Below are positions 1 through 5,593 of a stretch of 9,879 nt of DNA, one piece after another (positions within the stretch are counted from its first letter, which is position 1; each line of letters starts with the position of its first letter). Under the pieces are notes generated by a model. It saw only the letters and a list, made by a program, of their open reading frames with translations, was not told the origin of the DNA and searched no databases. Position numbers and translations under genes: made by a program. This DNA comes from Actinomycetota bacterium (GTDB lineage Bacteria; Actinomycetota; Thermoleophilia; Gaiellales; Gaiellaceae): assembly GCA_013816275.1 (NCBI GenBank), contig JACDER010000028.1:1-9879 (forward strand), in the 5' to 3' direction.

Positions 1-1
1 G

Positions 2-313
2 CTCGGAGCCGCGACCGCCGCCGGGGCAACCCGCCAGGCCGCCGCGCTCGGCTGCCTGCTCGGGGTTGTTGCCGGCGGCGTGTTCGTACTGACCGATCCT
101 CGCTCGCGCCTGGTGAGGCGGTCGCAGGCGGCACCGCGGATCGAGCCCTGGTGGAAGGCGGCCTTGCGGGCGACCTATCCCAGCACGCTCGGGGTTGCCC
201 TCCTCGCGGCCGTCTCGCTCGCGTTCAGCCCGGTGCTCGCGGCGGTCCTGGCAGGAATTGTCGGCGGGCTTGGAGTCGCGGGGCTGCTCACGGCGCTAGC
301 GTTACGCGCGTGA
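2..313 (+). CDS. Membrane protein, C-terminal part (5' end outside window)
   Basis: The frame is open from the first bases of the window to the TGA at 311-313, so this is the 3' end of a longer gene. The 103 visible residues contain three hydrophobic stretches: about residues 14-33, 63-81 and 83-101. A basic loop separates the first from the others (RSRLVRRSQ, then IEPWWKAALRATYP). This predicts an integral membrane protein ending in a helical hairpin of Ala/Gly/Leu-rich segments. No family motif is recognisable, and a GTG at 80 is unlikely to be the true start because the first hydrophobic segment lies upstream of it in the same frame. The stop overlaps the next gene's start as GTGA, so the two are probably co-transcribed. 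Function unknown; the reading frame itself is well supported. Confidence 0.7.
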   Translation, partial: LGAATAAGATRQAAALGCLLGVVAGGVFVLTDPRSRLVRRSQAAPRIEPWWKAALRATYPSTLGVALLAAVSLAFSPVLAAVLAGIVGGLGVAGLLTALALRA

Positions 314-798
314 GGTGGGGGTTTTCGGTGCCGGTCGTCGCCGCGGTAGCGGTCGCCGCAGGGTGCGGCGGGGGCGGGGCGAAGCCCCTGTCCAAGCCGG
401 AGCTCATCAAGCGCGGCGACGCGATCTGCACCAAGTACCGGCAGAAGAACCAGGAGCTGAACAAGTCGGCACCGACCAAGAATCCGACCGATCCGAGCGC
501 CACCGACGCGCAGGTGAAGGCGTCGGCGCCCATCCTCGGGAAGCTGGCCGACAACCTGCGGGCGGCGCGCAGCGAGTTCGACGATCTCGAGCCGCCCTCC
601 GATGCGGCCAGCGACTGGCGGAACACCCTGGACGACCTCGATCAGCTCGCCTCGAAGCTGGATAGCGCCGCGTCGGCGGCCAGGGAGGTCGACCGGCAGC
701 GGGTCGTGAACGAGTACGGCGAGATCCTGCGCCTGAACCGGCGTATCAGCACCTTCGAGCAGGACTACGGCTTCAAGGTCTGCGGGAGCAGCGGCTAG
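310..798 (+). CDS. Putative secreted lipoprotein of unknown function
   Basis: The product is 162 aa. The GTG start at 310 overlaps the preceding stop (GTGA), and it is chosen because it begins directly with a lipoprotein signal. That signal is Arg2, a hydrophobic Val/Ala segment at residues 5-17, then a lipobox AAGC with the lipidated cysteine at residue 19 and a Gly-rich spacer. The mature part is hydrophilic and strongly helical. It carries one cysteine near its start (motif GDAICTKY) and one near the C-terminus (KVCGSSG), which may form a disulfide. A longer reading from 151 would bury the signal peptide and run through the upstream gene, so it is rejected. Small lipoproteins of this build are common in Thermoleophilia-type genomes (general recollection), but I know no function. 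No Shine-Dalgarno is visible, so translation is probably coupled to the upstream gene. Confidence 0.78.
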   Translation: MRWGFSVPVVAAVAVAAGCGGGGAKPLSKPELIKRGDAICTKYRQKNQELNKSAPTKNPTDPSATDAQVKASAPILGKLADNLRAARSEFDDLEPPSDAASDWRNTLDDLDQLASKLDSAASAAREVDRQRVVNEYGEILRLNRRISTFEQDYGFKVCGSSG

Positions 799-822
799 AA
801 GAGCGGCAAGCGAGCCGGCTGC
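788..822 (+). terminator. Weak hairpin after the lipoprotein gene
   Basis: Bases 788-796 (GCAGCGGCT) can pair with 813-822 (AGCCGGCTGC), giving nine base pairs with one bulged G at 817 and a 16-base loop. The hairpin overlaps the stop codon of the lipoprotein gene and lies just before the presumed promoter of the next gene, a sensible place for a terminator. There is no T-run after the stem, so it is not a classical intrinsic terminator, and GC-rich DNA often forms such stems by chance. Confidence 0.22.
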
Positions 823-828
823 ACCCGT

Positions 829-834
829 TAGACT
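829..834 (+). promoter_or_regulatory. -10-like TAGACT, probable leaderless promoter
   Basis: TAGACT fits the actinobacterial -10 consensus TANNNT and ends nine bases before the ATG at 844. Transcription would start at or next to the start codon, and there is no Shine-Dalgarno between them. No convincing -35 box is visible. The same arrangement recurs before 1642, 7848 and 9625. Confidence 0.45.
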
Positions 835-843
835 CGCGCGCCG

Positions 844-1143
844 ATGGAGGCAGGGCATCTCCCGGAGATCGAACGGCACGGACACCTGCTGCTCGAGATC
901 GCGATCGCGGCCGTCCTCGGGATGACTGCCGTCGCGACCGCCTTCTCGGCCTACCAGGCCGGCAAGAGCGAGCGCCAGACGGTCGCGCACTACAACGAGG
1001 GGATCCGGGACTCGAGCCTCTCGACCGACGTACTACTGGAGGCGGAGCAGACGCTCGCGAGCGACCAGGCCATTTTCCTCGAGTACGCGAAGGCCGCGCA
1101 GGCCGACAACATCGCGCTCGCCGGCTACCTGCTGAGAACCTGA
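844..1143 (+). CDS. Membrane protein, N-terminal half of a probable split gene
   Basis: The ORF encodes 99 aa. A short polar N-terminus (PEIERHGH) is followed by one transmembrane helix at about residues 15-36, the conserved-looking SAYQAGKSERQ turn, and a long helical region rich in Glu, Ala and Gln. It then stops abruptly after YLLRT. The TGA (1141-1143) overlaps the ATG of the next ORF as TGATG. The general plan of one N-terminal helix, a helical middle and two C-terminal helices matches a type of hypothetical protein of about 200 aa that I recall from Thermoleophilia-like genomes. This ORF alone supplies only the first part. Reading the other frame just before the stop gives AENLMSP, which joins smoothly to the next ORF. 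It is therefore either a frameshifted gene or a translationally coupled pair. Codon use is normal for the neighbourhood. Confidence 0.68.
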   Translation: MEAGHLPEIERHGHLLLEIAIAAVLGMTAVATAFSAYQAGKSERQTVAHYNEGIRDSSLSTDVLLEAEQTLASDQAIFLEYAKAAQADNIALAGYLLRT

Positions 1144-1487
1144 TGAGCCCGAACCTGCGCGCGGCGGTCATCTGGTGGAGCCAGGGCAACCGCTCCGACA
1201 AGTACCAGTCACCCTTCGTCGCGGCCAACCCGAAGTACAAACGCGAGAACTTCGTCATCGGCAATTCGCTGAGCGAGCAGTCGAACGGACTGTTCAAGGA
1301 CGCGCAGAAGACGCACAAGACGAGCAACCGCTACGACCTCGTGACGGTCATTCTGGCCGCCGCGCTCTTCATGCTCGGCGTGGCAGGGGTACTCCGCCAC
1401 TACGGGCTCCGGCTCGCCTTCTTCGCGATCGGGGCGGTCTTCTTCGCGGGAGGCGTGATCCAGATCCTCCGCATCGCAGTCTTCTAG
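1143..1487 (+). CDS. Membrane protein, C-terminal half of a probable split gene
   Basis: The ORF encodes 114 aa. A soluble N-terminal stretch contains AVIWWSQ and the Pro/Tyr-rich segment SPFVAANPKYKRE. A charged helix with FKDAQKTHKTSNRYD leads into two transmembrane helices at about residues 66-84 and 89-109, joined by a short HYGLR loop. No signal peptide or independent N-terminal membrane segment is present, as expected if this is the rear half of a protein whose first helix is in the ORF at 844. The ATG overlaps the upstream TGA (TGATG) and has no clear ribosome binding site, and its frame stays open upstream of the ATG. Cellular role unknown. It could still be made separately by termination-reinitiation, giving a two-subunit membrane protein. 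Confidence 0.65.
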   Translation: MSPNLRAAVIWWSQGNRSDKYQSPFVAANPKYKRENFVIGNSLSEQSNGLFKDAQKTHKTSNRYDLVTVILAAALFMLGVAGVLRHYGLRLAFFAIGAVFFAGGVIQILRIAVF

Positions 1488-1612
1488 CGCTCCTGGTCGG
1501 GAGCCTCATCCTCGTAGGCTCGACCGTCGAGCTCGGCCGGCTCGCCGTTCGGGACGTCCACTTCGACTGCGCGAAGTTCCTCGTCAACGTCGAAGGCAAC
1601 GCCTGCGCGTAG
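1487..1612 (+). CDS. Small hydrophobic coding-like segment without a usable start codon
   Basis: From the last base of the preceding stop codon to the TAG at 1610-1612, one frame shows strong G/C-ending codon preference. It encodes about 41 residues: a hydrophobic stretch (ALLVGSLILVGS), then a polar tail with two cysteines (HFDCAKF and GNACA). Upstream of about 1484 the same frame has poor codon use and no ATG, GTG or TTG anywhere near, so the segment lacks a canonical start. It may be the remnant of a small membrane or secreted protein that lost its start, a product of an unusual start such as CTG at 1493, or a result of a second indel in this locus. No family is recognised. Confidence 0.3.
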   Translation, partial: ALLVGSLILVGSTVELGRLAVRDVHFDCAKFLVNVEGNACA

Positions 1613-1629
1613 CGGCGGGGGCGCCCGGC

Positions 1630-1635
1630 TACGAT
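1630..1635 (+). promoter_or_regulatory. -10-like TACGAT before the M16 peptidase gene
   Basis: TACGAT matches TANNNT and ends six bases before the GTG at 1642, so the transcript would begin at or beside the start codon. No Shine-Dalgarno is present. A recognisable -35 box is missing. It would be the main promoter of the peptidase-dapB-dcd-dapA-rnj operon. Confidence 0.45.
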
Positions 1636-1641
1636 CCTGGG

Positions 1642-2946
1642 GTGCGGCAGAAATACGTCCTCTCGGAGCTCGACTCGGGCGAGCGCGTCATCTCGGAACG
1701 TCTTTCCCAGGTGCGGTCGGTCTCGATCGGCTTCTGGATCGGGGCCGGCTCGCGGGACGAGCGCGATCCGAAGGCCGGTATCTCCCACTTCATCGAGCAC
1801 CTGCTGTTCAAGGGCTCGCGCTCCTATACCGCGCAGGAGATCGCCGAGGTGTTCGACTCCCTCGGCGGAGAGCTGAACGCGGCTACGTCGCGCGAGCACA
1901 CGGTCGTCTACGCGCGCGTGGCCGACCAGCACCTCGAGACCGCGATCGACGTGATGACCGACATGGTGTTCGCACCGTTGTTCGCCGACCTCGACTCCGA
2001 GCGCGAGGTCGTCCTGGAGGAGATCGCGATGTATGAGGACACACCGCAGGACCTCGTCCACGACCTCGTCACGGAGGCCGTCTTCGGGCCGCATCCGCTG
2101 GGGCGGCCGGTGATCGGCTCGGCGGACGTCATCTCCTCGGTCACGCGCCGGTCGGTCTCCGCGTTCCACCGTGCGATGTACGTCCCAGGGAACATCGTCG
2201 TCGCGGCAGCCGGAAACGTTGGTCACGAGCGGCTCGTACCGCTGCTCGAGCAGGCGGCGGCCAAGCGTGGCAACGGGGAGGCGCCCAAGCGCCGCGTACG
2301 CTCGCCGCTCGTCAAGACGCCGCCGCCCGGCGTCCGCTTCCAGCGAAAGGACACCGAGCAGTACCACGTCTGCCTGGCCGCGCCCGGGATCGCCCGCTCG
2401 GACCGGCGGCGGTTCGCCGCTTCCCTGCTGGACGGAATCCTGGGCGGCTCGGCCTCTTCCCGCTTCTTCCAGGAGATCCGCGAGAAGCGCGGCATGGCGT
2501 ACTCCGTCTACACCTTCGCGTCGCAGTACAGCGACTCCGGGCAGATCGGCTTCTACGTCGGGACGCGCGAGGAGAACCTCCCGTCCGCGCTCGAGATCGC
2601 CGTCTCGGAGATCGCCGACATCGCGGACGGCAACCTGCGCGGCAACGAGCTTGAACGGGCGAAGGAGAACCTCAAGGGCCGGATGATGCTCGCGATGGAG
2701 TCGACCTCGAGCCGCATGAGCCGCCTCGGGAAGTCGCTGGTCAGCGACACGGAGCTGCTCTCGCTCGATCGGCTCAGGGCCGAGATCGACGCCGTTACGC
2801 CTGAGGCCGTCGCGGAGCTCGCGGGGGTGCTGCTCGCGCCGGAGCGCTTTTCGGCCGCCGGAATCGGGCCGAGCGAGGAATGGTTCCTCGACGCGGTCGA
2901 GCGCGTGAATCCGGCGCTCGTCGGCACCGCGGCCGCAGCGGCGTGA
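1642..2946 (+). CDS. M16 family zinc metallopeptidase (processing peptidase-like)
   Basis: The product is 434 aa, the usual length of single-chain bacterial M16B peptidases related to mitochondrial processing peptidase. The inverted zinc motif HxxEH is intact (HFIEH, residues 49-53: His49 and His53 bind zinc, Glu52 is the catalytic base). The third ligand is supplied by Glu126 or Glu127 in VVLEEIAM. The upstream FWIGAGSRDE and downstream LGGELNAATSREHT blocks are also typical, and the C-terminal domain has the conserved REKRGMAYSV segment at 280-289. There is no signal peptide, so it is probably cytoplasmic, degrading or processing peptides as a dimer. The GTG at 1642 is chosen because the protein then starts just before the first beta strand and sits directly behind a -10-like box. 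It is the first gene of the operon and overlaps dapB by GTGA. In many actinobacteria an M16 gene sits in the same place, between pnp and dapB. Physiological substrate unknown. Confidence 0.95.
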   Translation: MRQKYVLSELDSGERVISERLSQVRSVSIGFWIGAGSRDERDPKAGISHFIEHLLFKGSRSYTAQEIAEVFDSLGGELNAATSREHTVVYARVADQHLETAIDVMTDMVFAPLFADLDSEREVVLEEIAMYEDTPQDLVHDLVTEAVFGPHPLGRPVIGSADVISSVTRRSVSAFHRAMYVPGNIVVAAAGNVGHERLVPLLEQAAAKRGNGEAPKRRVRSPLVKTPPPGVRFQRKDTEQYHVCLAAPGIARSDRRRFAASLLDGILGGSASSRFFQEIREKRGMAYSVYTFASQYSDSGQIGFYVGTREENLPSALEIAVSEIADIADGNLRGNELERAKENLKGRMMLAMESTSSRMSRLGKSLVSDTELLSLDRLRAEIDAVTPEAVAELAGVLLAPERFSAAGIGPSEEWFLDAVERVNPALVGTAAAAA

Positions 2947-3554
2947 AGGTTCTGCTCAACGGGAAGAGCGGGAAGGTCGGAAGCGTGCTCGGGCCGGCGC
3001 TCGAGGCGGCCGGCCACGAGCTCGTCGACGACCCCGGCTCGGCCGAGGCGATGGTCGACTTCACCGGGCCGGATGCGGTGGTCGCGAACGTGCAGGCCGC
3101 CCTGGAAGCCGGCGTGCCGTGCGTCGTCGGGACAACGGGGGCCGACCTCGCGGAGGTGGGGCAGCTGGCCCGCGATCGGGGACTCGCCGTCTTCTTCGCG
3201 CCGAACTTCGCAATCGGGGCGGTCCTGATGATGCGTTTCGCCGAGGAGGCAGCCAGTCATCTCCCCGCGGCCGAGATCGTCGAGCTCCACCATGACACCA
3301 AGGTCGACGCGCCCTCGGGGACGGCGAAGGCGACCGCGGAGCGGCTCCCCGGCGAGCCCGCAATCCACTCGGTCCGCCTGCCCGGGCTCGTTGCGCACCA
3401 GGAGGTGCTCCTCGGCGGCCGGGGCCAGCTCCTGACCATCCGCCACGACGCGTTCTCGCGCGAGGCCTACGTCCCGGGCGTCCTACTCGCCCTCGAGCGC
3501 CTCGGCACGCTTCCGCCGGGGCTGACCGTCGGGCTCGACACACTGTTGGGATGA
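2943..3554 (+). CDS. dapB: 4-hydroxy-tetrahydrodipicolinate reductase, compact form
   Basis: DapB reduces hydroxy-tetrahydrodipicolinate with NAD(P)H in the diaminopimelate/lysine pathway, using the product of DapA, which is encoded further down this operon. The GTG start at 2943 overlaps the peptidase stop (GTGA) and gives 203 aa. Visible signatures are the nucleotide-binding loop NGKSGKVG (6-13), VDFTGPD (38-44), VVGTTG (61-66), APNFAIG (86-92), and the catalytic block ELHHDTKVDAPSGTA (114-128) with His116/His117, Lys120 and the SGT substrate loop. A C-terminal GRGQLLTIRHDAFSREAY block is also present. Most DapB proteins have about 240-270 residues. Here the segment between the first helix and VDFT, which normally holds the second strand and the cofactor-phosphate region, is reduced to a few residues. 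All catalytic residues remain, so the enzyme should be active; Thermotoga has a similarly short DapB. It ends in an ATGA overlap with the next gene. Confidence 0.95.
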   Translation: MKVLLNGKSGKVGSVLGPALEAAGHELVDDPGSAEAMVDFTGPDAVVANVQAALEAGVPCVVGTTGADLAEVGQLARDRGLAVFFAPNFAIGAVLMMRFAEEAASHLPAAEIVELHHDTKVDAPSGTAKATAERLPGEPAIHSVRLPGLVAHQEVLLGGRGQLLTIRHDAFSREAYVPGVLLALERLGTLPPGLTVGLDTLLG

Positions 3555-4687
3555 CCGGCGGCATCCTCCCAGCGCAACGAATCCGGCAGGCGATCGAGGA
3601 CGGCTGGGTCGCCGCCGACCCGGCGGTTCCCGCGGAGAACGTGCAGCCGGCGAGTCTCGACCTGCGGCTCGGAGTTAAGGCCTACGCGCTCCGCTGCAGC
3701 TTCCTGCCCGACGATACGGTCTCGATCGAGACCAAGCTCGGCGACCTCGCGATCACCGAGTTCGACATCCGAGCGGGCGCCGTGCTCGAGCGCAACCGCC
3801 CGTATCTGATTCCGCTTACCGAACGGGTTGCGCTCCCCGGCGACGTGCGCGGCAGGACGAATCCGAAGAGCTCGACCGGCCGCATCGACGTCTTCACCCG
3901 TGTGATCTCGGAAGGGAACTTCCGCTTCGACGAAATTCCCGCCGGATACGAAGGGCCGCTCTATCTCGAAGTCGTGTCCCGCTCGTTCGCGATCCGGGTG
4001 CAACAGGGGCTGACCCTCAACCAGCTCCGGCTCGTCTCAGGTGACGCGCGCTGCACCGACGCGGAGATCGTGGCCCTGCACGAGGACTCGCCGCTCGTCC
4101 ATGCCGGCGATGCGCCTCTCGACGCCGCAGAGCTTCGCCTCGCCGACGGGCTCTTCCTGAGCGTGGACCTCGAGCAAGGGGAGGAGCCGGCCGGCTACAA
4201 AGCCCGCCCGAACGCGCCGCTGCTCGACCTGGCGCGCGTGGGTGAGCACGACGCGGAGGCCTTCTGGGAGCCGATCTACGCGGGCGGCGGCCGGACGATT
4301 CTCCAGCCCGAGGAGTTCTACCTCCTCATCTCGCGCGAGCGCGTCCAGATTCCACCCTGGCTCGGCGCCGAGATGACCGCGTACGACCCAACCGCCGGCG
4401 AGCTGCGCACCCATTACGCCGGCTTCTTCGACCCGGGCTTCGGCTTCGATCCGGAGGGCCGGCGCCACGGCGCGCGCGCGGTGCTCGAGGTGCGTGCGAG
4501 GGACGTCCCGTTCATGGTCGAACACGCCCAGCGGATCTGCAAGCTCGGGTTCGAGCAGATGATCGAGCCGCCGGATCTCGTCTACGGCGAGCGGATCGGC
4601 TCTTCGTACCAGTACCAGGAGCTGACGCTCAGCAAGCACTTCCGCGCGCACCGCGCTCGACAGCTTGCGCTGACAGGACTAGGGTAA
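3551..4687 (+). CDS. dcd: 2'-deoxycytidine 5'-triphosphate deaminase, long tandem-domain type
   Basis: The product is 378 aa, about twice the roughly 190 aa of E. coli Dcd, and fits the long DCD family best known from alphaproteobacteria (PF06559 by recollection). The predicted reaction is dCTP to dUTP plus ammonia, supplying dUMP for thymidylate synthesis. The N-terminal half has QPASLDLRLG (32-41), the GRTNPKSSTGRID block (101-113), which corresponds to the substrate loop of Dcd, and YLEVVSRSF with Glu140. The C-terminal half repeats the fold: IPPWLGAEMTAYDPTAG, FFDPGFGF, and VLEVRARDVPF with Glu313 at the position of the catalytic glutamate of Dcd, followed by CKLGFEQM. Each half probably forms one DCD/dUTPase jelly roll. 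The ATG overlaps the dapB stop (ATGA) and no Shine-Dalgarno is visible. It lies between dapB and dapA, where other actinobacteria often carry thyX. Whether one half also has dUTPase activity cannot be told from sequence. Confidence 0.88.
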   Translation: MTGGILPAQRIRQAIEDGWVAADPAVPAENVQPASLDLRLGVKAYALRCSFLPDDTVSIETKLGDLAITEFDIRAGAVLERNRPYLIPLTERVALPGDVRGRTNPKSSTGRIDVFTRVISEGNFRFDEIPAGYEGPLYLEVVSRSFAIRVQQGLTLNQLRLVSGDARCTDAEIVALHEDSPLVHAGDAPLDAAELRLADGLFLSVDLEQGEEPAGYKARPNAPLLDLARVGEHDAEAFWEPIYAGGGRTILQPEEFYLLISRERVQIPPWLGAEMTAYDPTAGELRTHYAGFFDPGFGFDPEGRRHGARAVLEVRARDVPFMVEHAQRICKLGFEQMIEPPDLVYGERIGSSYQYQELTLSKHFRAHRARQLALTGLG

Positions 4688-4692
4688 GAGCC

Positions 4693-5577
4693 TTGCTCGG
4701 AGAGATCCTGACCGCGATCGTGACGCCGTTCCATGAGAACGGGGGGGTCAACTTCGACGCGTTTCGAGCGCTCGCCGGACACCTCGTCGACAACGGCTCC
4801 GACGGCCTCGTCGTCGCCGCCACGACGGGAGAGGCGCCGACGCTGACCGACGAGGAGAAGCTCGAGCTGTGGAAGGCGGCAGTGGAGGAGGTTGGAGGTC
4901 GTGCGACCGTGATCGCCGGCACGGGCACGTACTCGACCGAGCACTCGATCGAGCTGACGCGGAAGGCGGACGACGTGGGCGTGGACGGCTTCCTCGTCGT
5001 CACGCCGTACTACAACAAGCCGCCGCAGCGCGGCATCGTCGAGCACTTCCGCGCGATCTCGAAGGCGAGCGACAAGCCGATCGTCGTCTACAACATCCCG
5101 GGCCGCGTCGTGATCAACATCGAGCCGGCGACGATGGTCGAGCTGGCCGAGATCCCGAACGTGGTCGCCGTAAAGCAGGCGAACGACGATCTCGACCAGG
5201 CGCGGCGCATCGTCGAGGAAACCGAGCTCGACCTCTATGCCGGCGATGACTTCCTCGTCCACCCGTTCCTCGAGCTGGGCGGCGTCGGCGGGGTATGCGT
5301 GCGCTCGAACATCGCGGGGCCGCAGTTCAAGGAGATGGTGGGGCTCTACCGGGAGGGCGACTTCCGGACAGCTACCCGCATCAACGAGGAGCTCGGGCCT
5401 CTGTTCGAGCTCGACGACATCACCGTCAACCCGATCCCGATCAAGACTGCGCTCACCATGCTGGGGCACGACGTCGGCGGCTTCCGGCTTCCGCTCGTCG
5501 AGGCGACTCCGGTGGAGCGGGAGCGCGTCAAGGACTGCCTGGAGCGCGCCGGTCTGCTCGCCGCGGCCCCCGTGTAG
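4693..5577 (+). CDS. dapA: 4-hydroxy-tetrahydrodipicolinate synthase
   Basis: DapA condenses pyruvate with aspartate semialdehyde, the first committed step towards diaminopimelate and lysine. The product is 294 aa, the normal length. Key residues fall at the same numbers as in the E. coli enzyme: Thr44-Thr45 in AATTGEAPTL, Tyr107 in VTPYYNKP, Tyr133 and Arg138 in VVYNIPGR, and the Schiff-base lysine Lys161 in VAVKQAN. This numbering match supports the TTG start at 4693, since MLGEILTAIVTPF then aligns with the usual N-terminus. Upstream, AGGG at 4681-4684 could serve as a modest Shine-Dalgarno. A TAGGGT box at 4680-4685 also lies seven bases before the TTG. The gene is five bases after the deaminase stop and is followed by rnj. 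It acts as a cytoplasmic tetramer in the family, and it works with DapB encoded two genes upstream. Confidence 0.97.
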   Translation: MLGEILTAIVTPFHENGGVNFDAFRALAGHLVDNGSDGLVVAATTGEAPTLTDEEKLELWKAAVEEVGGRATVIAGTGTYSTEHSIELTRKADDVGVDGFLVVTPYYNKPPQRGIVEHFRAISKASDKPIVVYNIPGRVVINIEPATMVELAEIPNVVAVKQANDDLDQARRIVEETELDLYAGDDFLVHPFLELGGVGGVCVRSNIAGPQFKEMVGLYREGDFRTATRINEELGPLFELDDITVNPIPIKTALTMLGHDVGGFRLPLVEATPVERERVKDCLERAGLLAAAPV

Positions 5578-5584
5578 GAGGAGA
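5576..5584 (+). promoter_or_regulatory. Strong Shine-Dalgarno of rnj
   Basis: AGGAGGAGA overlaps the last bases of the dapA stop codon and ends nine bases before the GTG at 5594. It is the only near-perfect ribosome binding site in the window. It decides the rnj start, because there is no other suitable start codon at the right distance that fits the conserved N-terminus. Confidence 0.8.
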
Positions 5585-5593
5585 CTTGAGCTT

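Noticed and set aside
151..309. Longer start for the lipoprotein gene
   Set aside because: It would place the signal peptide in the middle of the protein and overlaps a good membrane-protein frame; GTG at 310 gives a proper lipoprotein signal.
1125..1145. Programmed -1 frameshift site at the TGATG junction
   Set aside because: No slippery heptamer and no obvious downstream stem; an indel or reinitiation explains it better.
1369..2367. Antisense ORF (332 codons) over the M16 peptidase
   Set aside because: Shadow of a well-supported zinc peptidase gene; the product is Arg/Asp-rich and it crosses several gene borders.
5237..5593. N-terminal extension of rnj inside dapA
   Set aside because: The extension is Ser/Arg-rich out-of-frame dapA sequence; the Shine-Dalgarno at 5576-5584 and the family N-terminus fix the start at 5594.
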